Positions 1-6,882 of a DNA stretch of 8,961 bases are shown piece by piece. The number at the start of each line of letters is the position of its first letter. Within the stretch, counting starts at the first letter, position 1. Origin of the DNA: Deltaproteobacteria bacterium (lineage in GTDB: Bacteria; Myxococcota; Polyangia; Haliangiales; Haliangiaceae); NCBI GenBank assembly GCA_018262455.1, contig JAGSPR010000285.1:1-8961 (forward strand). Direction: 5' to 3'. Made by a program: the position numbers and the translations under genes. The notes below the pieces were generated by a model, which was not told the DNA's origin, ran no database searches, and saw only the letters and a program-made list of their open reading frames with translations.

Positions 1-242
1 CCGCGCCCGAGGTCAAGCCGCCCGAGGTCAAGCCCGAGGCCAAGCCCGAGGTCAAGCCCGAGGCCAAGCCGCCCCTGCCCGCCTTCAAGACCGTGGCGAA
101 GGTCGCGGTCAAGGCCACGCCCAGGCCGGTCCCGAAGCCCGTGGTCAAGACCGCCACCAAGCCCACCAAGCCCACCAGGCCCACCAAGCCCACCAAGCCC
201 ACCAAGCCCGGGTCCGACGACCTGTTCGACTCGCGTCACTGA
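1..242 (+). CDS. C-terminal tail of a Pro/Lys-rich protein (5' end outside window)
   Basis: Only the last 79 codons are visible, read in the frame beginning at base 3 and ending at TGA 240-242. The tail has two low-complexity blocks. The first is five PE[VA]K units (bases 6-68), and the second is six KPT-type units (bases 156-209). A short acidic end, DDLFDSRH, follows. No catalytic or membrane motif is visible. Tails of this kind, a charged proline-rich linker closing in a short DD-L/F motif, occur at the C-termini of large myxobacterial proteins such as Ser/Thr kinases, but that link is from memory and the family cannot be decided here. The tail is expected to be disordered and extended. 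The next gene begins 18 nt downstream on the same strand, so the two may be co-transcribed. I am confident that it is coding, because the G/C-ending codons and repeats stay in frame, but not of its function. Confidence 0.75.
   Translation, partial: APEVKPPEVKPEAKPEVKPEAKPPLPAFKTVAKVAVKATPRPVPKPVVKTATKPTKPTRPTKPTKPTKPGSDDLFDSRH
6..68 (+). repeat. 12-bp tandem repeat coding PE[VA]K units
   Basis: Five copies of a 12-bp unit (ccc gag gtc/gcc aag) encode Pro-Glu-Val/Ala-Lys. They are interrupted once by a single Pro codon at 18-20. The alternation of V and A follows a one-base change, so the array probably grew by slippage or unequal crossing-over and then drifted. Confidence 0.85.
156..209 (+). 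repeat. 9-bp tandem repeat coding Thr-Lys-Pro units
   Basis: Six in-frame copies of acc-aag-ccc (Thr-Lys-Pro) run head to tail. The third copy has agg (Arg) in place of aag. The unit is close to perfect and so is probably variable in length between strains. It forms the basic half of the tail, just before the terminal DDLFDSRH. Confidence 0.9.
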
Positions 243-260
243 GCCGGGCGAGCAACGATC

Positions 261-911
261 GTGATCCCCAACGTCGTCCTCGAGCGCGTCGATACCCCGG
301 ATGGGGAGATGGTGCTCTCGCAACGCGGCCGCGACTTCTCGATCCGGGTGCGAGGCGTCGAGCTGATGAACAGCCGCAGCCACGGATCCGAGGACGAGCT
401 CGGACGCATCACCTGCCAGCCACTCGCGGACCGCACGGCACCGCGCGTCCTGATCGGCGGCCTCGGCCTGGGCTACACGTTGCGCGCCGCGCTCGACGTG
501 CTGCCGAGCAACGCACGGCTCGATCTCGTCGAGATCATGCCCGCGGTGGTGCGGTGGAACCGCGCGGTGGTCGGGGCGCTCGCGAGCCATCCGCTCGACG
601 ATCCGCGCGTCACCGTGATCGAAGCCGACGTCGGACTCGTGATCGGGCGCAGCACGGCACACTACGACGCGATCCTGCTCGACGTCGACAACGGTCCCGA
701 CGGCATCCTCGAGACCAACGCGGCGCTGTACCGACGCACCGGGCTCGAGCGCGCCCATGCCGCGCTCACGCCTCGCGGGGTGCTGGCCGTGTGGTCCTCG
801 TTCGACTCGCCCACGTTCACGCTGTGGCTGCGCCAGGTCGGCTTCGACGTCGAGCTCGTTCGCTCGAACCAGCACGGCGCGCGGCACTTCGTGTGGCTCG
901 CACGCCGGTAG
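261..911 (+). CDS. Spermidine synthase-like SAM-binding protein
   Basis: A 216-residue protein with the Rossmann fold of the spermine/spermidine synthase and methyltransferase superfamily. The glycine-rich cofactor loop is at residues 65-73 (IGGLGLGYT). The acidic end of the second strand is DLVEI (88-92). A conserved block, DAILLDVDNGPDG, is at 136-148, and the N-terminal block ELMNSRSHGSE is at 34-44. These blocks match a widespread family usually annotated 'spermidine synthase-like'. It is shorter than true spermidine synthases (about 280-310 residues) and lacks most of their N-terminal beta domain, so aminopropyl transfer is not assured and it may be a methyltransferase on another substrate. 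It is cytosolic, with no signal peptide. The GTG start at 261 is chosen because the family typically begins MIP. There is no upstream in-frame start before the previous stop, and no clear Shine-Dalgarno site. It converges on the DUF155 gene, with 23 bp between the stops. Confidence 0.88.
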   Translation: MIPNVVLERVDTPDGEMVLSQRGRDFSIRVRGVELMNSRSHGSEDELGRITCQPLADRTAPRVLIGGLGLGYTLRAALDVLPSNARLDLVEIMPAVVRWNRAVVGALASHPLDDPRVTVIEADVGLVIGRSTAHYDAILLDVDNGPDGILETNAALYRRTGLERAHAALTPRGVLAVWSSFDSPTFTLWLRQVGFDVELVRSNQHGARHFVWLARR

Positions 912-940
912 GCAGCGCGCGTCACCCGAGCGACCTACCG
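906..940. terminator. Candidate bidirectional hairpin between convergent genes
   Basis: A perfect 7-bp inverted repeat, CGGTAGG (906-912) and CCTACCG (934-940), spans both convergent stop codons with a 21-nt loop. Three further pairs (916-918 with 930-932) could extend the stem past a bulge. There is no T-run on either side, so it is not a classic Rho-independent terminator. Part of the symmetry arises because both genes end in an Arg codon CGG followed by TAG. It is a tentative call based on position and symmetry. Confidence 0.3.
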
Positions 941-1735
941 CGCGACCATCCCGTACAGGGCGAGCACGATCTCGAACAGGATCAGCGCCACGATGTAGTA
1001 CTCGACGTTGAGCGAGCGCTGCGCCTGGTTCAGCTCGAGCATCGTACGCGCTGCGGTCGAGACCAGCGCCAGCTTGCTCTCGAGCACGAGGTGGCGCTCG
1101 CGGATCTCGTATTCGTCCTCGAGGCGCGCGTAGAACCGATCGAGGTCTGGCCGGTCCCACAGCAGCTCGGGCTTCTCGAGCACCTCGGCGCGATCGACGA
1201 GCTGGTGCTCGACGAGCATCGCCTCGCCGATATGGCGCACGAGATCGCGATGCCGCAAGGGCAGCTTGCGGGGTGATCGCTTCATCTCCTGGGCGAGAGG
1301 CTCGACGGCACTGAACGCCACCCCGATCTCCTGCTCGTTGCGCGCGAGCACGACGCTCTTGGCGAGGATCTCGGCCACGACCTGGAGGCGCTCGATCGAT
1401 GCCTCGCGCAGGATCAGGGCGTCCGGATCGACCGCGTCGGCCGCGCCGATCCGGATGTTCGCGCGCTCGGACTCGGGAGACGCGTAGCGACCGAGCATGC
1501 GGGGCGCAAGATCGCTCACGAACCGCTCCTGCGCGAGCGCGTCGACGCCGAAGAACACGACCGCTCCCGACCGGAACAGCATCGCGCATCCGGCCTGGCC
1601 GACCGCGACGGTCACCGGCAGCTGGCTCGACAGCCGCGGCTCGATCCCTCGGACGTCGATGCGATCGGCGATGTTGAGCGCCCGGACCTCGAACTGAGTG
1701 CCGAGCTCGCGGATCCAGTCGCGAGGGGCTTCCAT
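935..1735 (-). CDS. DUF155 (RMD1/YagE-type) membrane-anchored protein
   Basis: A 266-residue protein of the DUF155 family, which includes yeast Rmd1/Sif3 and mitochondrial RMND1; bacterial members have no established reaction. The N-terminal half is a beta-rich domain, including GAVVFFGVD at 57-65. The central helical signature is AEILAKSVVLARNE at 121-134. A second signature, VLEKPELLWDRPDLDRFY, is at 185-202, followed by EYEIRERHLVLESKL (208-222), predicted to be coiled-coil-like. A C-terminal hydrophobic segment, about 246-263 (YYIVALILFEIVLALYGM), is the expected single membrane anchor. The length matches the family. The reading frame stays open upstream for 87 more codons, but that stretch is Arg/Gly-rich and overlaps the next gene, so I start at ATG 1735, where the family-like sequence begins. 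It lies 47 bp after the TPR gene on the same strand and has its own possible promoter. Confidence 0.9.
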   Translation of the reverse strand: MEAPRDWIRELGTQFEVRALNIADRIDVRGIEPRLSSQLPVTVAVGQAGCAMLFRSGAVVFFGVDALAQERFVSDLAPRMLGRYASPESERANIRIGAADAVDPDALILREASIERLQVVAEILAKSVVLARNEQEIGVAFSAVEPLAQEMKRSPRKLPLRHRDLVRHIGEAMLVEHQLVDRAEVLEKPELLWDRPDLDRFYARLEDEYEIRERHLVLESKLALVSTAARTMLELNQAQRSLNVEYYIVALILFEIVLALYGMVAR

Positions 1736-1748
1736 CTCGGGAAGCGTA
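1736..1748 (-). promoter_or_regulatory. Candidate -10 element for the DUF155 gene (leaderless type)
   Basis: On the minus strand a TACGCT hexamer (1748-1743) lies 7 nt before the ATG at 1735. It fits TAnnnT, and there is no Shine-Dalgarno sequence in the gap. No good -35 is visible. If active, the transcript would begin at or next to the start codon. Confidence 0.35.
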
Positions 1749-1782
1749 GCTCGAACGCCCCCCTTGGGGGACCGCAGCCCCG

Positions 1783-2766
1783 CTAGAAGCCGCCCCCGAA
1801 CACGATCCCACCACCGTCGCTCCCGATCGTCGGTGCCACATACCGTGCGTGTTCCTGGCCCCGCCTGGATCTCGGGGCCGTCGCGAACAACACGACCCCT
1901 CCGACCACCGCCACCGCGCCCACGATCGTCACCACCGTCGCCGTGTTCGCACGGCTGAGTGCATCCCGGGTGAGCCCCAGGCCGACGTCGTCGCACTGAT
2001 CCGTCGCGCCCATGCAGTGCGCATCGAGCGCGTTGCGGTAGCTGGTGCGCGCGTCGAGCGTGAGGTAGCCGGCGACGCCCATTCCGACGAGGCCCGCGCT
2101 CGCCATGACGATGCCTGCGATGCGACGGCCGCGCCCCGGATGAACCGATCGGACATCGATGGTCTTGCCAGGCTTCATGCCGACGGTGACCGGCTTGGTC
2201 GGCTTGCTGGTCGAGGGGGGAATCTCGAGCGTGACCTCGGTGCTGCCGCCGCGCTGGAGCGGGACGGTCTGGGTCTTGTGCTCGTTGTTGGCGAGGAACG
2301 CGATCACGTGAGGGCCGGGGTCGAGTCGTCGCTCGGCGCCGATCTCGTCGAGCGCGAGGGCCTCGCCATCGAGCTTGATCGCCGCGGCCCCGGCATCACT
2401 CCCTGCGGGGAGCTTGATCGTGAGCCGAGGCACGTCGGCGTCGAGGGCCTCGGCGAGCTCCTTGATCTTCGGCGCGCGCTTGTCGCTCGTGGTGGTCGCC
2501 ATCTGCTCGGCGTCGACGTACCAGCGATACGCCCGCGCGAGCTTGCCCCACTCCTCGAAGCACTTGGCGACGTTGAGCTTCGCGCCGATGCCCGGGTCGA
2601 GCTTGTCCACCTTCTCGAACGTCGCGCACGCTGCGGCGTACTTCTTCTCGGCGAGCTGCTGCTTGCCGCGCTTGAACAGCGCATCGGCCTTGGTCTCGGC
2701 GGACACCGGAGCGACGACAGCGATCGCGAGCCCGACCCCGAGCACCCAGGAGACCGCCGACCTCAC
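1783..2766 (-). CDS. Secreted TPR / PEGA-like protein with two-helix membrane tail
   Basis: A 327-residue protein with a signal peptide at 1-23, cleaved at VSA-ET. A TPR-type helical region covers about 25-90, including ALFKRGKQQLAEKKYAAA at 29-46. A beta-rich PEGA-like domain covers about 112-182, including LDPGPHVIAF at 148-157. A Lys/Pro linker (188-200) follows. Two hydrophobic helices (about 216-236 and 276-296) flank a loop with a Cys pair, C251 and C258, which could form a disulfide. The last residues are Gly-rich and end in Phe. This architecture recurs in many myxobacterial genomes; its job is unknown, and an envelope scaffold role is inferred. The GTG start overlaps the stop of the upstream lipoprotein gene by 4 nt (GTGA) and has a strong Shine-Dalgarno sequence, so translation is probably coupled. 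Confidence 0.88.
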   Translation of the reverse strand: MRSAVSWVLGVGLAIAVVAPVSAETKADALFKRGKQQLAEKKYAAACATFEKVDKLDPGIGAKLNVAKCFEEWGKLARAYRWYVDAEQMATTTSDKRAPKIKELAEALDADVPRLTIKLPAGSDAGAAAIKLDGEALALDEIGAERRLDPGPHVIAFLANNEHKTQTVPLQRGGSTEVTLEIPPSTSKPTKPVTVGMKPGKTIDVRSVHPGRGRRIAGIVMASAGLVGMGVAGYLTLDARTSYRNALDAHCMGATDQCDDVGLGLTRDALSRANTATVVTIVGAVAVVGGVVLFATAPRSRRGQEHARYVAPTIGSDGGGIVFGGGF

Positions 2767-4232
2767 GGCATCACCTCGATGACGCCGCTATCGAGGAATG
2801 ACTGCGCGATCGGCAGCTCGCGAGCCTGCAGGTTGCCATCGGCGATCGAGGGGAATCCACCGACGATATTGACCGCGCGCAGCGTGTAGTTCTTGCCGCG
2901 CTGCAGCACCTCGGGAGGCAGCGTGAACTTCGGCTGCGTCCCCGACGCGCTGAGCCGCTGCACGAGGTCGAGCGCGGTGCCCGCCGCGTTCGGGACGAGC
3001 TCGAACACCTGGAGCTGATAGAGCGTGCCCTCCTGGCGATCGCTGACGAACGACACCTCGATCGCGTGGGTCGGCGCGGTGATCGGGATGCCATCGGAGG
3101 ACAGCGGCATGCCGTCGAGCGTGATCAGCTCGGGCAAGCCGGCCGGGAGATCGAGCACGAGCCCCGCCGCCGGATCGGCCGCCCGCTGGACCATGCCGGC
3201 CGAGAGCGTCGCGGTCAGCTGCTGGTTGGCGGGCGTGAAGACGCGGATCGCCCTCGTCGACCACGACAGGGTCGCCTTCCAGCCCTTGGCATCGAACGGG
3301 TTGCCGTACGGGACCTGGATCATCGTGTCGGCGGGCGCCACCGCCACCGCCTGGAGCACCGGGCCAAGGTTCTGGTTGTACGCGAAGCCGGGCGCGGCAC
3401 GCAGGTCCCAGCTCACCGCGACGTTCGCGACCGCCGGGCGCGCCGCGGAGAACCGGGTCGCGATCGCCGGCTGATCGATGCGGACATCGAGCATCCGATC
3501 GTGGGGCACGGGCGCCAGCGTGCCGGTGAGCATGTCATTGCCCGTCTGATCGAACGGTGCGATCTCGACGGCGCCGGTGAGATCGTTGCCCACGTACCGC
3601 AACACGACCGCGGAGTCATCGCTCGTGATCTTCTCGTGCGGTCGCCCCGTGGTGCTCTGCATCGAGGTCATCAAAAACGGCAGGGGCGCGACCGCGGTCG
3701 CGCCGACCACAGGCGGCTCGAGGCCACGCACGTTCCACGAGCCGAGCGTGAACAGCTGATAGGCCTCGACGCCGGTGTAGGGCGCGTCGAGCGCGACGTT
3801 CACGGTCAACGTCGCATTGACCGGCGCTGGCAGCGGATCGGGGTGCTCGAGCACGCCGAACGAGCCGAGCACCGTCTTGTTCGAGTAGTCCCACAGCCGC
3901 TGGATCGGGGCCGGGAATTCCGGCAGATCGAACAGCACCGGCGGCGTCGCGTTGAAGATGTCGGCAGTCCACGTGCCGACCTCGTCCTGCGTCGCCTCGA
4001 CGCGCGTGAGCCCGCTCGGGTCGAGATCATCGGGGACGAGATAGCGCGCCGAGTGCCCCGTCAGATCGAGCGGGGCGTGCACGACCGTTGCCCCGATCGA
4101 CACGCGCTCGATCGTCAGGCTGACGCCGGTGCGGCCATCACCGGAGGTCTCCTCGAGCCCCGCGAGCTGGGCACAGCCAGCCACGCCGGGCAGCAGGTAG
4201 GAGAGTACATACAGCCCCAGATCCCGACGCAT
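2763..4232 (-). CDS. Large lipoprotein of unknown family, FnIII-like C-terminus
   Basis: A 489-residue putative lipoprotein. A short signal peptide with two Arg near the N-terminus ends in a lipobox, VAGC, with the lipidated Cys at residue 20. I see no other cysteine in the protein. The mature start (CAQLAGLEETSGD) resembles the N-termini of many myxobacterial lipoproteins. The rest is predicted to be mostly beta: alternating hydrophobic strands rich in Val, Thr, Pro and Asp, with no catalytic motif that I recognise. The last about 100 residues (389-489) have a fibronectin-III-like pattern, with a strand YQLQVFEL, then FTLPPEVL, then a GKNYTLRAVN strand. It could be a surface or periplasmic binding protein, or a structural protein. 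ATG 4232 is chosen because it directly precedes the signal peptide. It is coupled to the following TPR/PEGA-like gene by a 4-nt overlap, which suggests that the two act together at the envelope. Confidence 0.85.
   Translation of the reverse strand: MRRDLGLYVLSYLLPGVAGCAQLAGLEETSGDGRTGVSLTIERVSIGATVVHAPLDLTGHSARYLVPDDLDPSGLTRVEATQDEVGTWTADIFNATPPVLFDLPEFPAPIQRLWDYSNKTVLGSFGVLEHPDPLPAPVNATLTVNVALDAPYTGVEAYQLFTLGSWNVRGLEPPVVGATAVAPLPFLMTSMQSTTGRPHEKITSDDSAVVLRYVGNDLTGAVEIAPFDQTGNDMLTGTLAPVPHDRMLDVRIDQPAIATRFSAARPAVANVAVSWDLRAAPGFAYNQNLGPVLQAVAVAPADTMIQVPYGNPFDAKGWKATLSWSTRAIRVFTPANQQLTATLSAGMVQRAADPAAGLVLDLPAGLPELITLDGMPLSSDGIPITAPTHAIEVSFVSDRQEGTLYQLQVFELVPNAAGTALDLVQRLSASGTQPKFTLPPEVLQRGKNYTLRAVNIVGGFPSIADGNLQARELPIAQSFLDSGVIEVMP
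2770..2777 (-). promoter_or_regulatory. Strong Shine-Dalgarno site inside the upstream gene
   Basis: On the minus strand GAGGTGAT (2777-2770) ends 3 nt before the GTG start at 2766. It matches the anti-Shine-Dalgarno consensus well. It lies in the last codons of the lipoprotein gene (the Glu-Val-Met region) and supports both the GTG start choice and translational coupling. It is the clearest ribosome binding site in the window. Confidence 0.75.
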
Positions 4233-4247
4233 CCCAAAATCGTATCA
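4233..4247 (-). promoter_or_regulatory. Extended -10 promoter candidate for the lipoprotein gene
   Basis: On the minus strand TGATACGAT (4247-4239) matches an extended -10 (TGnTAnnnT), and it ends 6 nt before the ATG at 4232. It sits in the AT-richest part of the 37-bp gap after the phasin-like gene. No -35 match is seen at 17 bp. No Shine-Dalgarno sequence is present, so the transcript would be leaderless or nearly so, and the lipoprotein-TPR pair may be transcribed independently of the gene upstream. Confidence 0.45.
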
Positions 4248-4269
4248 CTCTGGCCAGGCCCCGCGCGCG

Positions 4270-4875
4270 TTACTTGTCGGGGCCGCCGTCGTCGTCGCCT
4301 TCCGGGGAGCCGTCCCGCCGCCAGAACCGCAGCCGGGACCGGCTGTCCCGGCCGATTTCCTCGGCTGCGACCTCCTTGCCGTCCTTGCCGTCCTCGGTGG
4401 AGCTGCGCTTGAGCCGAACGCTCGCCTTGACGTCCGGCTCGGCGCCCATGACCCGCTCGCTGTTCGGGATGAACCGGATCTCGGTCTTGATCTCGAACGA
4501 CAGCGTGGTCAGGATCTTGGCGATCTCTTCGGTGAGGTTGAGGGTCGAGAGGAACTCGCGGGTCTCGCGCGCGATCACCTCGAACACCTTGTCCTTGGCA
4601 CCGTCCGCCGAATGGGCAAGGTACCCGGCGACCTCGGGCAGACTCTCGCGCGCGATCTTGCGGATGCCCTCCTCGGTGGAGAACACCGCCCCGAGGCCTG
4701 CCGCGAACGTCTTCTTCACCAGCTCGGGCACCAGGCTCTCGAGTCGCTGGCGGATCGTCTCCGGCAGCCCATCGTATCGATCGGCCCGGTCGGCCCGCTC
4801 ACGGTCCGCCCGCTCCCGGTCGGCCCGCTCATCGCGTTCGGTCTTACCGGACGGGTCGTCGTCGGAGGCGGCCAT
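4270..4875 (-). CDS. Small charged helical protein, phasin-like
   Basis: A 201-residue soluble protein without a signal peptide or membrane segment. Residues 1-35 are highly charged and include a RADRE-type repeat (16-33). The conserved-looking core, about 36-135, is amphipathic helix: LPETIRQRLESLVPELVKKT, then a turn at AAGLGAVFSTEEG, then ARETREFLSTLNLTEEIAKILTTL. It ends in a strand-like EIKTEIRFIP (128-137). The tail (155-201) is charged and low in complexity, with an acidic end. The core pattern resembles deltaproteobacterial proteins that I recall being annotated as phasin family or conserved hypothetical. Phasins coat polyester granules, but that role here is only a guess. The frame is open for 35 codons further upstream, into the divergent promoter region; ATG 4875 is preferred because the upstream part is not protein-like and a promoter lies just before it. 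It is divergent from the UbiB-family gene. Confidence 0.75.
   Translation of the reverse strand: MAASDDDPSGKTERDERADRERADRERADRADRYDGLPETIRQRLESLVPELVKKTFAAGLGAVFSTEEGIRKIARESLPEVAGYLAHSADGAKDKVFEVIARETREFLSTLNLTEEIAKILTTLSFEIKTEIRFIPNSERVMGAEPDVKASVRLKRSSTEDGKDGKEVAAEEIGRDSRSRLRFWRRDGSPEGDDDGGPDK
4777..4830 (-). repeat. Short in-frame repeat coding Arg-Ala-Asp-Arg-Glu units
   Basis: Degenerate 15-bp units encode RADRE twice, then RADRADR (residues 16-33 of the phasin-like protein). It is a charged, probably helical or disordered spacer. The copies differ at third positions, so it is not a fresh expansion. Confidence 0.6.
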
Positions 4876-4910
4876 ACATGTGGCGTACCGCCGTTGCGCG
4901 AGCAAAGCAA
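4876..4910 (-). promoter_or_regulatory. Promoter candidate for the phasin-like gene
   Basis: On the minus strand a -35-like TTGCTT (4910-4905) is followed after exactly 17 nt by a -10-like TACGCC (4887-4882), which ends 6 nt before the ATG at 4875. The last base of the -10 deviates from TAnnnT. There is no Shine-Dalgarno sequence. It fits a leaderless promoter and supports the start at 4875. Confidence 0.4.
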
Positions 4911-4961
4911 GGAGGGGTCGATTACCTTGGAGCACCGGAGCACGGGACGCCGCGGTGACGG

Positions 4962-4979
4962 TGCTATCCTGGGCCCGCA
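4962..4979 (+). promoter_or_regulatory. Extended -10 promoter candidate for the UbiB-family gene
   Basis: TGCTATCCT (4962-4970) matches TGnTAnnnT, with the hexamer TATCCT ending 9 nt before the ATG at 4980. No -35 is seen at 17 bp, and there is no Shine-Dalgarno sequence. The expected transcription start falls within a few bases of the start codon. Together with the opposite promoter it forms a compact 104-bp divergent control region (4876-4979). Confidence 0.45.
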
Positions 4980-6812
<1,833 letters not shown>

Positions 6813-6866
6813 CCGACTGACGACTGCGCTTCACCTGGTTTTTCGCGCTCGGGTGTGCGGGTTCTC

Positions 6867-6882
6867 TGCTAAACCCGCGGCC
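6867..6882 (+). promoter_or_regulatory. Promoter candidate for the Sel1-repeat lipoprotein gene
   Basis: TGCTAAACC (6867-6875) resembles an extended -10 (TGnTAnnnT, final T missing), and its hexamer ends 7 nt before the ATG at 6883. It is inside the frame that would extend to a GTG at 6853, which argues for ATG 6883 as the true start. No Shine-Dalgarno sequence is present. Confidence 0.4.

Noticed and set aside
1758..1770. C6-TT-G5 near-palindrome between the TPR/PEGA-like and DUF155 genes, as a terminator
   Set aside because: The 2-nt loop is too small for a 5-bp stem and no T-run follows. A stem shortened to fit a normal loop would be only 3-4 bp.
1736..1996. N-terminal extension of the DUF155 protein by 87 codons
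   Set aside because: The extension is Arg/Gly-rich, overlaps the end of the TPR/PEGA-like gene, and does not resemble the family, which begins near ATG 1735.
1849..4412. Plus-strand open frames (1849-2889 and 3066-4412) antisense to the TPR/PEGA-like and lipoprotein genes
   Set aside because: The products are Arg/Asp/Glu/His-rich shadows with no domain, while the minus-strand genes have signal peptides, a lipobox and a coupled Shine-Dalgarno site.
6813..6866. Possible Rho-independent terminator after the UbiB-family gene (T-run at 6839-6843)
   Set aside because: I find no GC-rich stem directly before the five Ts.
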